DNA from: an uncultured Candidatus Melainabacteria bacterium
GTDB lineage: Bacteria; Cyanobacteriota; Vampirovibrionia; Gastranaerophilales; Gastranaerophilaceae
Length of the DNA stretch: 64,000 bases
Assembly: GCA_934726055.1 (NCBI GenBank)
Contig: CAKVCZ010000004.1
Location: forward strand, 62,001-126,000
Direction: 5' to 3'
A model generated the notes under the pieces. It had not been told where the DNA came from, searched no databases, and saw only the letters and a list, made by a program, of their open reading frames with translations. Both the position numbers and the translations under genes were made by a program. Each line of letters begins with the position of its first letter. Position 1 is the stretch's first letter. Below are positions 8,924 to 18,017 of the stretch, one piece after another.

Positions 8924-8952
8924 TCGCAAAGCATGGAATTTGGGTATATAAT
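8924..8952 (+). promoter_or_regulatory. Promoter of the second pilin-like gene
   Basis: A consensus TATAAT at 8947-8952 with a weak TCGCAA 17 bases upstream. The surrounding AAAGCATGgAATTTGGGTAT block duplicates the promoter region at 577-605, followed in both by A/TTAT/CGTACAAAAT. Confidence 0.6.
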
Positions 8953-8986
8953 TATTATGTACAAAATCAGAAAGGAGCAAATACTC

Positions 8987-9823
8987 ATGAACAAAGGGGT
9001 GCTGCTAAGAGAAGAAGTAGAATCCAATAATAGCAAGGATTCTAATAAGTTCGACTCTTTTCTAAAAAATACAAAGAAATTTATAGCATTTACTCTTGCA
9101 GAAACTCTAATTGTAATGGGTGTGATAGGAATTGTCGCGGCTTTAACGATTCCTAATTTAAATAGTTCAACAAACAATATGGAGAAGGTTACAAAAGTTA
9201 AAAAGATTTATGCAGAGTTAACTCAGGCACATGAAAGAGCAACTGCTGTTTATGGACCTGTTGAAACTTGGTTTGTAAATGATTCAACAAGTTTAGCAAT
9301 GCAGCAGAGATATATTAATAGAATAACTGAGTTTATGAAAGTTCAAAAAACATGTTTAAGTTCTTCTGATGGAGTATGTATGAAAGGTTATCCTAAAGAT
9401 TTACATGATTCTTCTTGGTCGAATCCTGTTTTTAAAACTTATCCATCTGCAATAGCTGCAAGTGGTTTTTCATATTGTGATAACTATCAAGATTCTTGGA
9501 ACAAAATGTGTGGTAATAGTCCTAATGGATATTGTGGATATTTAATGATTGATATTGATGGACCAAATAAGGGAAAAAATGTTCAGGGAATGGATATTTT
9601 TGCTTTTAGGGTTACTCGTGATGGAGTATTGCCTAATTTTTGTTACGATGCAAATGGTCAGCCTTGGAATGATTTTTGCGTAGAAGAATGTTTTAGAACT
9701 GGTATTGGGTGTAGTATTTGGATATTAAATGCAGATAATATGGACTATATTGATGCAAATTCAAGTGGAAAATGTAACCATAGTGATAAAACATTATCCA
9801 CAACTGTTACAAGTTGTAAGTAA
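8987..9823 (+). CDS. Type IV pilin-like protein with prepilin N-terminus (paralogue 2)
   Basis: 278 residues with the same layout as the gene at 639: a 34-residue leader, FTLAETLIVMGVIGIVAALT with Phe35 and Glu39, then a Cys-rich globular domain that shares DIDGPNKGKN, TRDG and the terminal TVTSCK. An upstream in-frame ATG at 8933 lies before the -10 box and cannot be the start; the ATG at 8987 follows AAAGGAGC with good spacing. The middle of the protein differs strongly from paralogue 1, as expected for surface-exposed pilin domains. An intrinsic terminator follows. Confidence 0.78.
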   Translation: MNKGVLLREEVESNNSKDSNKFDSFLKNTKKFIAFTLAETLIVMGVIGIVAALTIPNLNSSTNNMEKVTKVKKIYAELTQAHERATAVYGPVETWFVNDSTSLAMQQRYINRITEFMKVQKTCLSSSDGVCMKGYPKDLHDSSWSNPVFKTYPSAIAASGFSYCDNYQDSWNKMCGNSPNGYCGYLMIDIDGPNKGKNVQGMDIFAFRVTRDGVLPNFCYDANGQPWNDFCVEECFRTGIGCSIWILNADNMDYIDANSSGKCNHSDKTLSTTVTSCK

Positions 9824-9838
9824 ATATAGCTTTTAAAA

Positions 9839-9874
9839 AAAAGAGTTCGTTATTCAAAACGAGCCCTTTTTTTT
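9839..9874 (+). terminator. Intrinsic terminator after the second pilin-like gene
   Basis: AAAAGAGTTCGTT pairs with AACGAGCCCTTTT (one mismatch and one G-T pair) around a 6-base loop and continues into T's. Confidence 0.8.
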
Positions 9875-9986
9875 AATAAATATTAATTTTTGTAACAAAA
9901 ATTATATTTCTTTTGGAAATTTTAGCAAAAAACATGCATTTTTAGACTTTATACTTATGTAGGTAGTTTATATTTGTGTAAGGTTT

Positions 9987-10670
9987 ATGACTGTAAATTC
10001 TATTGGTTTAGCTCAAACATTAGTAAAGGCTAATCGAAAACAAAATAACAATACAAATATTGCGTTCCGTGGCGAAATGCCGGATTTAGATGCACTTCGT
10101 GCAAAACAAGACGAATTTAAACGTATGTCTGAACAATCCGGTGAAAATGGCGGAGCTATCTCTAAGCTTGGTGGTTTTGCATCAAAAGCAATTGGTGTTT
10201 TGATTGCTTTCACTGCAACAAAAATCTGTTTAGGTAAGGCTGCCGAATTATTTACAGGAAATATTGGTAAAGTTGTTGATAAAACTTTGAAAAAAGTTGA
10301 AGAAAAAGCAAAAGAAAAGGCTGCGGCTGCTGTTTTAGGAAAATCTGCAGAAGAAACTTTAGAAATAACAAAGCAAATAATGTCAAAATCAGATAAATTA
10401 AAATCTTTTGTTGACAAAGTAAAAGCCGCAAAAATTGATGAAAAAATTATTTCATTAATTGCTGGTGGTGCAGCTGTTGGTGTTGCTATGAAAGATTTTG
10501 GTCTTGTAAAAAAAGAAGTTTCAAGCAATACTGAACATCTTGTTGATAAGGCTATTGACAAGGCAAATGAAAACGATTATAATACTGATGTAGATTCGTC
10601 AGATGAAAGTCATGACTTTTCAGATTCATCGTCAGATGATGACTACTCAGTAGATGAAAACGAATTTTAG
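9987..10670 (+). CDS. FKG-motif protein of unknown function with acidic tail
   Basis: 227 residues, not recognised. The N-terminus carries IAFRGEMPD (Ile25-Gly29), a variant of the [IV][SA]F[KR]G motif also seen in the genes at 10696 and 15863. Two weakly hydrophobic glycine/alanine-rich segments (about residues 62-82 and 153-168) flank a Lys/Glu/Ala-rich helical stretch, and the last ~30 residues are Asp/Ser-rich. There is no signal peptide. It is followed after 25 bases by another FKG protein with a strong ribosome-binding site, so the two are probably co-transcribed. Its own leader contains ATGTAGGTAGT just upstream of an AT-rich -10-like block, as does murA. Confidence 0.6.
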   Translation: MTVNSIGLAQTLVKANRKQNNNTNIAFRGEMPDLDALRAKQDEFKRMSEQSGENGGAISKLGGFASKAIGVLIAFTATKICLGKAAELFTGNIGKVVDKTLKKVEEKAKEKAAAAVLGKSAEETLEITKQIMSKSDKLKSFVDKVKAAKIDEKIISLIAGGAAVGVAMKDFGLVKKEVSSNTEHLVDKAIDKANENDYNTDVDSSDESHDFSDSSSDDDYSVDENEF

Positions 10671-10695
10671 TGTAAACTTTAGGAGGTTACAATAA

Positions 10696-11037
10696 ATGAT
10701 GATAAGTCCAATTTCAAGTGTTTCATTTAAAGGTACAAGTAATGTAAATGCTATGGATGTTATTGAAAAATCACAAAAAGCAATGGCAACATTGACAAAT
10801 ATTACTGAAGGTAAAGATGAATTTACAAAAAACATGAAAACAGATACTGAAGCTTATTCAGATGCAGTTACATCAAATTTGACAAAAGCTGCTGAAGAAA
10901 ATAAAGCTTTGAAACCAATTGCTGATGCTGCAAATTCAAAAGTTGGTAAGAAAATTGCTGATTTATTCGGTAGTTTCACTGCATTCTGTACAAATATTGC
11001 AGGTGCTGCAACAACAGTATCAACAATTTCTAAATAA
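10696..11037 (+). CDS. Small FKG-motif protein of unknown function
   Basis: 113 residues, mostly predicted helix, with SVSFKGTS at residues 8-15. The composition is rich in Ala, Thr, Lys and Glu, with a short hydrophobic region near the C-terminus (FGSFTAFCTNIAGAATTV). A very strong AGGAGG stands nine bases before the ATG, suggesting high translation. It forms a two-gene unit with the preceding FKG protein and ends at a long intrinsic terminator. No family is recognised. Confidence 0.65.
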   Translation: MMISPISSVSFKGTSNVNAMDVIEKSQKAMATLTNITEGKDEFTKNMKTDTEAYSDAVTSNLTKAAEENKALKPIADAANSKVGKKIADLFGSFTAFCTNIAGAATTVSTISK

Positions 11038-11062
11038 TAGAATTCAAAAGGCGTAAGAAAAT

Positions 11063-11100
11063 GAGAGCAGGACATTGACTATGGTGTCCTCTCTCTTTTT
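11063..11100 (+). terminator. Intrinsic terminator after the two FKG-motif genes
   Basis: GAGAG-AGGACA pairs with TGTCCT-CTCTC (one bulged C) around a 10-base loop and is followed by TTTTT. Confidence 0.88.
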
Positions 11101-11117
11101 GTGTTATTATTTTGTTT

Positions 11118-12275
11118 ATGAAGAAATTTCTTTTAAAAACAATATCAAGCGATAAACTTTACGAAGAAATGTCATCTGTTGGGTTTGACAGTTCTTATAT
11201 CAATTATGCTTTGTTAAAATATGAATATAAAAATATAAAAATATTTGATTTATCTTTGCCGCAGGTCAATATTTTAAAGCAAACCGCATTGAGTGTCGGT
11301 GCAGATTGTGCTATTCATCGTGATATATTAACTGCTGCGGTGAAAACTTCTGATTGCATATTAGGTGGAAGCATTTCTCAAATAAAAAAAATCGTTGAAA
11401 AGTTGAAATTTCAGCCATTTTCGATGGGAGTGCTTGCTCAGCAAATTGAAACCATTATGGAAAGCAAAGAATCTGTATCTCCAAAAATAGTTGGAATATT
11501 GAATTTAACGCGTGATTCATTTTCGGATGGCGGGCTATTTTATGATTATGACAGAGCAATAGAACATTTGAATAAATTAATTAATGATGGTGCTGATATC
11601 ATTGATATTGGTGCGGAAAGTACAAAACCTTATTCAAACCCTGTTAGTGCAGTGGAGCAATTGAAAGTTATAGAGCCAATTTTAAAACATGTTAGTAAAA
11701 AAAATATTGTTATTCCAATAAGTATAGATACTCGTTCAAGTGAAGTTGCAAAGAGAGCAATTGAGTTGGGAGCTTCTATAATTAATGATGTATCAGGGTT
11801 CGATTTTGATAAAAATATGGTTAAGGTGTGTGCAGATGGTGATGTAAAAGTTATCATTCAACATTCACAAGGAACTCCTGAAACTATGCAGAATAATCCT
11901 GAATATGTGCATTTAGTTGATGATATTTTTAAAAATTTAAATACAAAAATTGAACTTGCTCAACAAAGTGGAATCGCAAAAGAAAACATAATTATTGACT
12001 TAGGTATAGGGTTTGGTAAAACAAGAAAACAAAATTTTGAATTGCTTAATAGAGTTGACGAGTTTAAATCTTTAGGCTGTGAAGTTATGCTGGGCTTATC
12101 CAGAAAAAGTTTATTGAATATGCAAAACGTTAGTAATGACGAAAAGGATATCTATACATTAGTTTTAAACACTATTGCAATTGAACGTAAAGTGGATTAT
12201 TTGAGAGTTCATAATGTGTCGATGAATCGAAAATTGGTTAATTTAATGAACGATTATTCTAATGCTGTGAATTAG
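11118..12275 (+). CDS. folP: Dihydropteroate synthase with N-terminal extension
   Basis: Joins p-aminobenzoate to the pterin pyrophosphate in folate synthesis. The catalytic TIM barrel starts near residue 122 with VGILNLTRDSFSDGG and includes GADIIDIGAESTKP, SIDTRSSEVAKRA, INDVSGF, IDLGIGFGKT, LGLSRKS and LRVHNV. About 120 residues precede it; such extended forms occur in some anaerobes. The ATG at 11118 has no clear ribosome-binding site and lies directly after the upstream terminator, so its leader is very short. Confidence 0.93.
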   Translation: MKKFLLKTISSDKLYEEMSSVGFDSSYINYALLKYEYKNIKIFDLSLPQVNILKQTALSVGADCAIHRDILTAAVKTSDCILGGSISQIKKIVEKLKFQPFSMGVLAQQIETIMESKESVSPKIVGILNLTRDSFSDGGLFYDYDRAIEHLNKLINDGADIIDIGAESTKPYSNPVSAVEQLKVIEPILKHVSKKNIVIPISIDTRSSEVAKRAIELGASIINDVSGFDFDKNMVKVCADGDVKVIIQHSQGTPETMQNNPEYVHLVDDIFKNLNTKIELAQQSGIAKENIIIDLGIGFGKTRKQNFELLNRVDEFKSLGCEVMLGLSRKSLLNMQNVSNDEKDIYTLVLNTIAIERKVDYLRVHNVSMNRKLVNLMNDYSNAVN

Positions 12276-12292
12276 CTGAAAGGGTTATAAGT

Positions 12293-12976
12293 ATGAATGA
12301 ATCTTTGTTTTTTATATCATTGATAATAAATTTTGTAGGGGTGCTTTGTTCATACAAATTTTTCGGTAAAATAGGAATATTCTGTTGGATTGCAATAGCA
12401 ACCGTAATTGCAAATGTTGAAGTTTTAAAATGTGTTGATATATTTAATATGGCATTGACATTGGGTAATGTTACTTATGGTTCTATATTTTTGGCAACGG
12501 ATATATTAAATGAAAAATATGGTGTTGAAACAGCACAAAAAAGTGTTTTAGTCGGCTTTTTTGCATTGCTTACTTTTACTTTAGTTACTCAGGTTGATTT
12601 ACATTATGTTCCAAATTCTTCAGATTTTGTTGCTGAAGCTATGAAAACACTATTTACAATTACCCCAAGAGTATGTTTTGCAAGTATGTTTGCATATTTT
12701 ATTTCAAATATAACGGATGTTTACTTGTATGCTCTTGTTAAAAAGTTTTTCCCATCAGATAAATTTTTATGGTTAAGAAATAACTCTGCAACCATGATAA
12801 GTCAGTTGATTGATACGCTGATATTTACATACGTTGGTTTTGTTGGTGTATTTGAATCGAGTATTGTTTTTGAATTATTTATAACTACTTATTGTATAAA
12901 GCTTCTAATAGCAATATTAGATACTCCATTTCTATACATTGCCAAAAAAATATCAGAACCTGCGGATAAAATTTAA
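12293..12976 (+). CDS. yhhQ: Queuosine precursor transporter (YhhQ/Vut_1 family)
   Basis: 227-residue membrane protein with about six hydrophobic segments. The family signatures are TDILNEKYG at about residues 63-71 and NNSATMISQLIDTLIF near residue 162. The family imports preQ0/preQ1 or queuine for tRNA modification. It starts 17 bases after folP in the same direction, so the two are likely co-transcribed; pterin and queuosine pathways share GTP-derived chemistry. No preQ1 riboswitch fits in the short gap. Confidence 0.88.
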   Translation: MNESLFFISLIINFVGVLCSYKFFGKIGIFCWIAIATVIANVEVLKCVDIFNMALTLGNVTYGSIFLATDILNEKYGVETAQKSVLVGFFALLTFTLVTQVDLHYVPNSSDFVAEAMKTLFTITPRVCFASMFAYFISNITDVYLYALVKKFFPSDKFLWLRNNSATMISQLIDTLIFTYVGFVGVFESSIVFELFITTYCIKLLIAILDTPFLYIAKKISEPADKI

Positions 12977-13019
12977 AGAAATCTTTATAAATCTTTAATA
13001 TGTATAATCTTTATTCTTA

Positions 13020-13048
13020 TTGACAAAAGCTTGTCTATTAACTATATT
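13020..13048 (+). promoter_or_regulatory. Promoter of adhE
   Basis: A perfect TTGACA, 17 bases, then TATATT, about 37 bases before the adhE start codon. Confidence 0.8.
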
Positions 13049-13085
13049 AGATGTTGTATATGCCCAAAAATGAAAGGAGATAGAT

Positions 13086-15758
13086 ATGTCAAGAATAAGT
13101 GCGGCAAATAGTAAAAAGCAAACCAAAGCTAAAACTGTTGAACAATTGGAAAGAACTTATTCGAAATCGGGTTTGATTTCAGACATAGAATCTTTGGATT
13201 TGTTAATAAAAAGAGTGAAACATGCACAGGAAGAATTTGCAACATTTTCTCAAGAAAAAGTTGATATAATATTTAAATCTGCTGCAATAGCTGCGAATAA
13301 AGCAAGAATATCCCTTGCAAAAATGGCTGTTGCAGACACCGGCATGGGTATAGTGGAAGATAAAATTATAAAAAATCATTTTGCAGCAGAATACATATTC
13401 AATAAACATAAAACTGCAAAAACTTGCGGTATTATAAGAGAAGATAAAACGAACGGTATAAAAATTGTAGCAGAACCATTAGGGGTTTTGGCAGGAATTA
13501 TACCAACAACAAATCCTACATCAACTGCAATTTTTAAATCATTAATATCATTAAAAACACGAAACGGTATAATATTTTCACCTCATCCGAGAGCAAAGGC
13601 TTGTACGATAGAAGCTGCAAGAATTGTATTGGAAGCCGCAGTAAAGGCAGGTGCACCAAAAGATATTATAGGATGGATTGATGAACCATCTATGGATCTT
13701 TCGAATCATTTATTACATCATCCGGATATTGCTTGTATATTGGCGACAGGTGGTCCCGGAATGGTAAAAGCTGCATATTCATCAGGAAAGCCTGCATTGG
13801 GTGTAGGCCCTGGTAATGTTCCTGCGATTATTGATGAAACCGCTGATATTAAAATGGCTGTATCTTCTATATTAATGTCAAAAACTTTTGATAATGGTAT
13901 GATTTGTGCATCTGAACAATCTGTTACTGTGGTGAAAGATGTTTATGATGAAGTAAAAAAAGAATTCACATACAGAGGTGCTTATTTCTTAAATGAAAAA
14001 GAATCTCAAAAACTTGCAAAAATAATTTTGACTGAGCAAGGAACTGTTAACCCTGAAATTGTTGGTCAACCTGCAAGTAAAATTGCAAAATTAGCAGGGC
14101 TAAAGGTTAATGAAAATGTTAAAGTTTTGATTTCAGAAAGAAAAACATTTGATTTAGCTGATTCTTACGCACATGAAAAATTATCGCCAATTTTAGCTAT
14201 GTATAAGACAAAGAATTATGAAGATGCAGTTGACAATGCATATAAATTGGTTATGAACGGTGGAGCAGGACATTCGGCTGCATTATACACCGATACAAGA
14301 ACGCAAGAAAGAGTTGATTATTTTGCACAAAAAATTCCTACTTGCAGATTGTTAATTAATTCTCCATCATCTCAAGGTGGTTTGGGAGATTTATATAATT
14401 TCAGATTAGAACCGTCATTAACTTTAGGATGTGGTTCTTGGGGCGGTAATGCCGTAAGTGGTAACGTCGGTGTAGAACACTTATTAAATTTAAAAACAGT
14501 TGCTGAAAGGAGAGAAAATATGTTGTGGTTCAAAGTTCCGCCAAAAGTTTATTTTAAACGTGGTGCAACTGATTTGGCATTAAGGGTTTTAAAAGATAAA
14601 AAACGTGCTTTTATTGTAACTGACCGTTTCTTGTTTAATTCTGGTGCTGTTTATAATATTACAAATGTGTTGGATGAGTTAAACATTGATTATCAAATTT
14701 TCTTTGATGTAAAACCTGATCCTACGCTATCTACAATAAATGATGCAATGGCAATATTAAAACCTTATGAACCAGATTTAATAATTGCACTTGGTGGTGG
14801 TTCACCAATTGATGCTGCAAAGATTATGTGGTTAATGTACGAACAACCAGATACAAACTTTGAAGACATATCAATGAGATTTATGGATATCAGAAAACGT
14901 ATTTGTCAAATTCCTGATTTGGGTAAAAAGGCAACAATGGTTGCTATTCCGACAACATCCGGTACTGGTTCTGAAGTTACTCCTTTTGCCATTATTACTG
15001 ATGATAAAACTCATGTAAAATATGCAATAGCAGATTATGCCCTAACTCCTAATATGGCTATTGTTGATCCAAATTTTGTTGATGGAATGCCAAAAGGCTT
15101 GACGGCGGCATCTGGTATTGATGCTTTGGTTCATGCAATTGAAGCTTATGTATCATCTATGGCAACAAACTTTACGAATGCTCATGCTTTGGAAGCAATA
15201 AAACAAGTGTTTAGATATCTTGAACGTTCATATAAAGAAGGTGCGAATGATCCGATTGCGAGAGAAAAAATGCATTATGCTGCAACTATTGCCGGTATGG
15301 CATTTGCAAATTCTTTCCTAGGTTTATGCCACTCAATGGCTCATAAACTTGGTGCAATGTATCATGTTCCGCATGGTGTTGCCAATGCGTTGTTAATTCG
15401 ACAAGTAATTAAATATAATGCAACGGATTGCCCTACAAAACAGGCAATTTTCCCTCAATATAAATTCCCTAATGCAAAGACAAAATACGGTCAAATCGCA
15501 GACGAATTAAATTTAGGCGGAAAAAATGATGATGAAAAAGTTCAATTATTAATAAAGGAAATAGATAAATTAATGAAAGCAATAGATTTGCCAAATTCAA
15601 TTAAAGATTTTGGTGTTGATAGAGCTGAATTTGAAAAGAATTTAGATGAATTGGTTGAACTTGCATTTGATGACCAATGTACAGGTGCAAATCCTGCTTA
15701 TCCGTTGATGTCAGAAATTAAACAAATATATTTAGATGCGTATGAAGGTAAAGTTTAA
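13086..15758 (+). CDS. adhE: Bifunctional acetaldehyde-CoA/alcohol dehydrogenase
   Basis: Reduces acetyl-CoA to ethanol in two NADH-dependent steps, regenerating NAD+ in fermentation. The N-terminal half is an aldehyde dehydrogenase with the nucleophilic Cys in DNGMICASEQS. The C-terminal half is an iron-dependent alcohol dehydrogenase with GGGSPIDAAK, TTSGTGSEVTPFA and the metal-binding HSMAHKLGAMYHVPHGVANA. Its 890 residues are the normal AdhE length. It has its own consensus promoter, an AAAGGAG ribosome-binding site and an intrinsic terminator, as for a highly expressed single gene. AdhE marks the organism as an ethanol-producing fermenter. Confidence 0.97.
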   Translation: MSRISAANSKKQTKAKTVEQLERTYSKSGLISDIESLDLLIKRVKHAQEEFATFSQEKVDIIFKSAAIAANKARISLAKMAVADTGMGIVEDKIIKNHFAAEYIFNKHKTAKTCGIIREDKTNGIKIVAEPLGVLAGIIPTTNPTSTAIFKSLISLKTRNGIIFSPHPRAKACTIEAARIVLEAAVKAGAPKDIIGWIDEPSMDLSNHLLHHPDIACILATGGPGMVKAAYSSGKPALGVGPGNVPAIIDETADIKMAVSSILMSKTFDNGMICASEQSVTVVKDVYDEVKKEFTYRGAYFLNEKESQKLAKIILTEQGTVNPEIVGQPASKIAKLAGLKVNENVKVLISERKTFDLADSYAHEKLSPILAMYKTKNYEDAVDNAYKLVMNGGAGHSAALYTDTRTQERVDYFAQKIPTCRLLINSPSSQGGLGDLYNFRLEPSLTLGCGSWGGNAVSGNVGVEHLLNLKTVAERRENMLWFKVPPKVYFKRGATDLALRVLKDKKRAFIVTDRFLFNSGAVYNITNVLDELNIDYQIFFDVKPDPTLSTINDAMAILKPYEPDLIIALGGGSPIDAAKIMWLMYEQPDTNFEDISMRFMDIRKRICQIPDLGKKATMVAIPTTSGTGSEVTPFAIITDDKTHVKYAIADYALTPNMAIVDPNFVDGMPKGLTAASGIDALVHAIEAYVSSMATNFTNAHALEAIKQVFRYLERSYKEGANDPIAREKMHYAATIAGMAFANSFLGLCHSMAHKLGAMYHVPHGVANALLIRQVIKYNATDCPTKQAIFPQYKFPNAKTKYGQIADELNLGGKNDDEKVQLLIKEIDKLMKAIDLPNSIKDFGVDRAEFEKNLDELVELAFDDQCTGANPAYPLMSEIKQIYLDAYEGKV

Positions 15759-15777
15759 GTATATTAAATAAAAAAAT

Positions 15778-15815
15778 AAAGGGTAAATTCTGTTATATCA
15801 AGGATTTGCCCTTTT
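15778..15815 (+). terminator. Intrinsic terminator after adhE
   Basis: AAAGGGTAAAT pairs with ATTTGCCCTTT around an 11-16 base loop, followed by TTTTATT. Confidence 0.8.
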
Positions 15816-15862
15816 ATTCTTAAAAAAGGCAATTTTTTTTTGCATTTTGTTTTTATATAAAT

Positions 15863-17479
15863 ATGAATATTGGTATAAATAAAATTTTGGTTTCTTCCAT
15901 TGGTAATGGTTTAAAAAAAGTTGAAAAACAAGCTGAAGTAAAAGCAGATGCTCCACGTCAAGCATATATGTCTGCACCAACTGCGTTGCGTTCATATATA
16001 AGTTTCAAAGGTAATGCTCCTCAAATTACAAAAGCTACAATTTTAACATCAACAGCGGAGGATATAACAATTCCTCGTACAGAAAATGGTGGTTACATTG
16101 TTGAACCAAAAACTCAAACAGAGTTGATTTATGGTGTTGATGCAACAAAATTTTTGAATAAAACAAATAAATTTGAATATGATACTCAAATTACTTTTCC
16201 TAAAAAAGCAAAAGGTACTTTGTATATTGATGGAAAAGAAGTTAAAATAAAAGAAAATTCGACAGTGTTATTAAATGCAGGTACTGATGCAAGAGTTAAA
16301 GTTGAATCTGGTTACCCTCAAATATTAATGTCGCAACGTGATCCTGATTGGTACATAAGACATTCAGGTGATTTAAATCAACGTGATGATTTGAGAACAA
16401 AATTTAGAGAATTAGCATCATTAAATTCTCATACTTTCTCTGGTCAATTTACTTTGGATATGTTCAAATGTGATAAAGAAAAATCTGAAGCAATTGTAAA
16501 AAAATTAGTTAGTAAAAATCTTGTTAACGAGTTGTATAACAGAAATTATCCGGGATTAAATCCAAATAAGCACAATAGCAGATATTTTAAATTTGACAAA
16601 TATCCATATTGGGATTATTTAAGTAAAGATTTAGCTGAAAAAGGTTTTTCAAAAGAAGAAATGGATTTGATAAAACCTGTATATGAGCAAGTTAGACAAA
16701 CAAAATGTGATACAAAATTTGCATTCAAGAATGTAAATAATGGCATTGATGACAAAACTCTTAATAAATTAAAAAAGAGTGGTATTCTATACAATAATAA
16801 AAAACAATTAGATAAGTTATTCTGGAAACAAGCTTACAAATGTGAAGATGATCTAAGAGATTCATTAGCTATTTATGGTATTTTCGGTGAATCTGCAGAT
16901 AATGTAGTAAGAGTTTGGAACGAAAATAACAAATTTGGTTATGACGTATCAGGCTTAAAATTCATAAATGATAATGCTGCTGTTTATTGTTTAGATGATA
17001 AAGTTAACAACTGGAATATGAAAAAATCTTGTTGGTTAACAAATGCAACTGCTTTATCAAGTACTCATACAACTCCATCAATTGGTACATCAATTGTTCA
17101 AGCAAATCAAAAAGCACCTACTCCAATGTCTGCAATAAGAGATGGTGAACATTTACACACTCATCCTGGTGATGAAGACAGATCTCAATCAGAAATTTAT
17201 ATGGTAACAAGCGGTTCTGCTGCATTAACAGTAGTTCGTGATGGTGTTCCAAAAGTTAAAATATTAAAAGAAGGTGAATTAGTTGTAATTCCACCAAAAA
17301 CTCCTCACTGTGTAAATTCAGTTATGGGTGAATATGAACAAGTTGTTTCTCAAATTCCATCTGCATTCCAATATGGTTTAGCATTCAAGGAAATGATGGA
17401 TTTACCAGAAGGTTATACTGAAGACCAAATGGTTGAACTTGCTCGTAAAGAATTAATTAAAGCTCAAGAAAACAAATAA
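15863..17479 (+). CDS. FKG-motif protein with C-terminal cupin domain
   Basis: 538 residues. The N-terminus carries YISFKGNAPQ (Ile46-Gly50). The centre is of unknown fold and rich in Lys/Asn/Asp. The C-terminal ~110 residues are a cupin: motif 1 GEHLHTHPGDEDRSQSEIY with His430, His432, His434 and Glu444, and motif 2 GELVVIPPKTPHCVN with His482. The metal-binding set is intact, so the cupin may be catalytic or sense a small ligand. No ribosome-binding site is visible before the ATG. The function is unknown; only the cupin call is firm. Confidence 0.68.
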   Translation: MNIGINKILVSSIGNGLKKVEKQAEVKADAPRQAYMSAPTALRSYISFKGNAPQITKATILTSTAEDITIPRTENGGYIVEPKTQTELIYGVDATKFLNKTNKFEYDTQITFPKKAKGTLYIDGKEVKIKENSTVLLNAGTDARVKVESGYPQILMSQRDPDWYIRHSGDLNQRDDLRTKFRELASLNSHTFSGQFTLDMFKCDKEKSEAIVKKLVSKNLVNELYNRNYPGLNPNKHNSRYFKFDKYPYWDYLSKDLAEKGFSKEEMDLIKPVYEQVRQTKCDTKFAFKNVNNGIDDKTLNKLKKSGILYNNKKQLDKLFWKQAYKCEDDLRDSLAIYGIFGESADNVVRVWNENNKFGYDVSGLKFINDNAAVYCLDDKVNNWNMKKSCWLTNATALSSTHTTPSIGTSIVQANQKAPTPMSAIRDGEHLHTHPGDEDRSQSEIYMVTSGSAALTVVRDGVPKVKILKEGELVVIPPKTPHCVNSVMGEYEQVVSQIPSAFQYGLAFKEMMDLPEGYTEDQMVELARKELIKAQENK

Positions 17480-17510
17480 TAATTATTTATAAAATAATAT
17501 AGGGTGAATT

Positions 17511-18017
17511 TTGAAAATATTTAATAGTATTGTTTATGTAATTGTTTTGTTACTGATTTCTTTAAATGTAACTGCATGTACTTATGAAAAAATCGGTTCA
17601 TTAAATAAGAATCAAATAGCAAACCCATGGACTGATTGCAAAAACGATTTTAATAAAGCTGCAAGCATTGCAGGGTTTAGCTTTGATTTAGTTCCATATA
17701 AGTATGATGTTCGAGCAATGTCTGATATGATTGAAGTTTCTTTTTTATTGAATGATGAAAAAGAAGTTGTTGTAAGAAAATCCGTAAAAGATATAAATGA
17801 GGGTGATATCAGTGGTGTTTATACAAAATATCCGATAAATGATGTTTTAGATTTAAAAAAAGGTGATAAAATAAATATTAGACGTGATGTGAATGTTATT
17901 TATGTAATGTATTTTAGAAAAAATGGCTGTTACTACTCTGCTTATTGTGAAAGGGGTATGAGTGTTGAAGAAGTTGAAAGCCTTTATAAGATGATTACGT
18001 TAGTTGAATCTAAGTAG
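17511..18017 (+). CDS. Small lipoprotein of unknown function
   Basis: 168 residues starting at a TTG that follows AGGGTGA. A hydrophobic N-terminus ends in the lipobox VTAC with Cys23, predicting a lipid-anchored protein facing outwards or the periplasm. The mature part has alternating strands and no recognised domain. It lies 31 bases after the FKG-cupin gene in the same direction. Its last 8 bases overlap the end of the convergent nucleotidyltransferase gene. Confidence 0.7.
   Translation: MKIFNSIVYVIVLLLISLNVTACTYEKIGSLNKNQIANPWTDCKNDFNKAASIAGFSFDLVPYKYDVRAMSDMIEVSFLLNDEKEVVVRKSVKDINEGDISGVYTKYPINDVLDLKKGDKINIRRDVNVIYVMYFRKNGCYYSAYCERGMSVEEVESLYKMITLVESK

Noticed and set aside
8933..8986. 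Longer N-terminus for the second pilin-like protein
   Set aside because: The ATG at 8933 lies before the -10 box, whereas the ATG at 8987 has a good ribosome-binding site.
10013..10561. 182-codon minus-strand frame opposite the FKG gene
   Set aside because: It is the antisense shadow of a gene with good start signals; its translation is low in complexity and has no ribosome-binding site.
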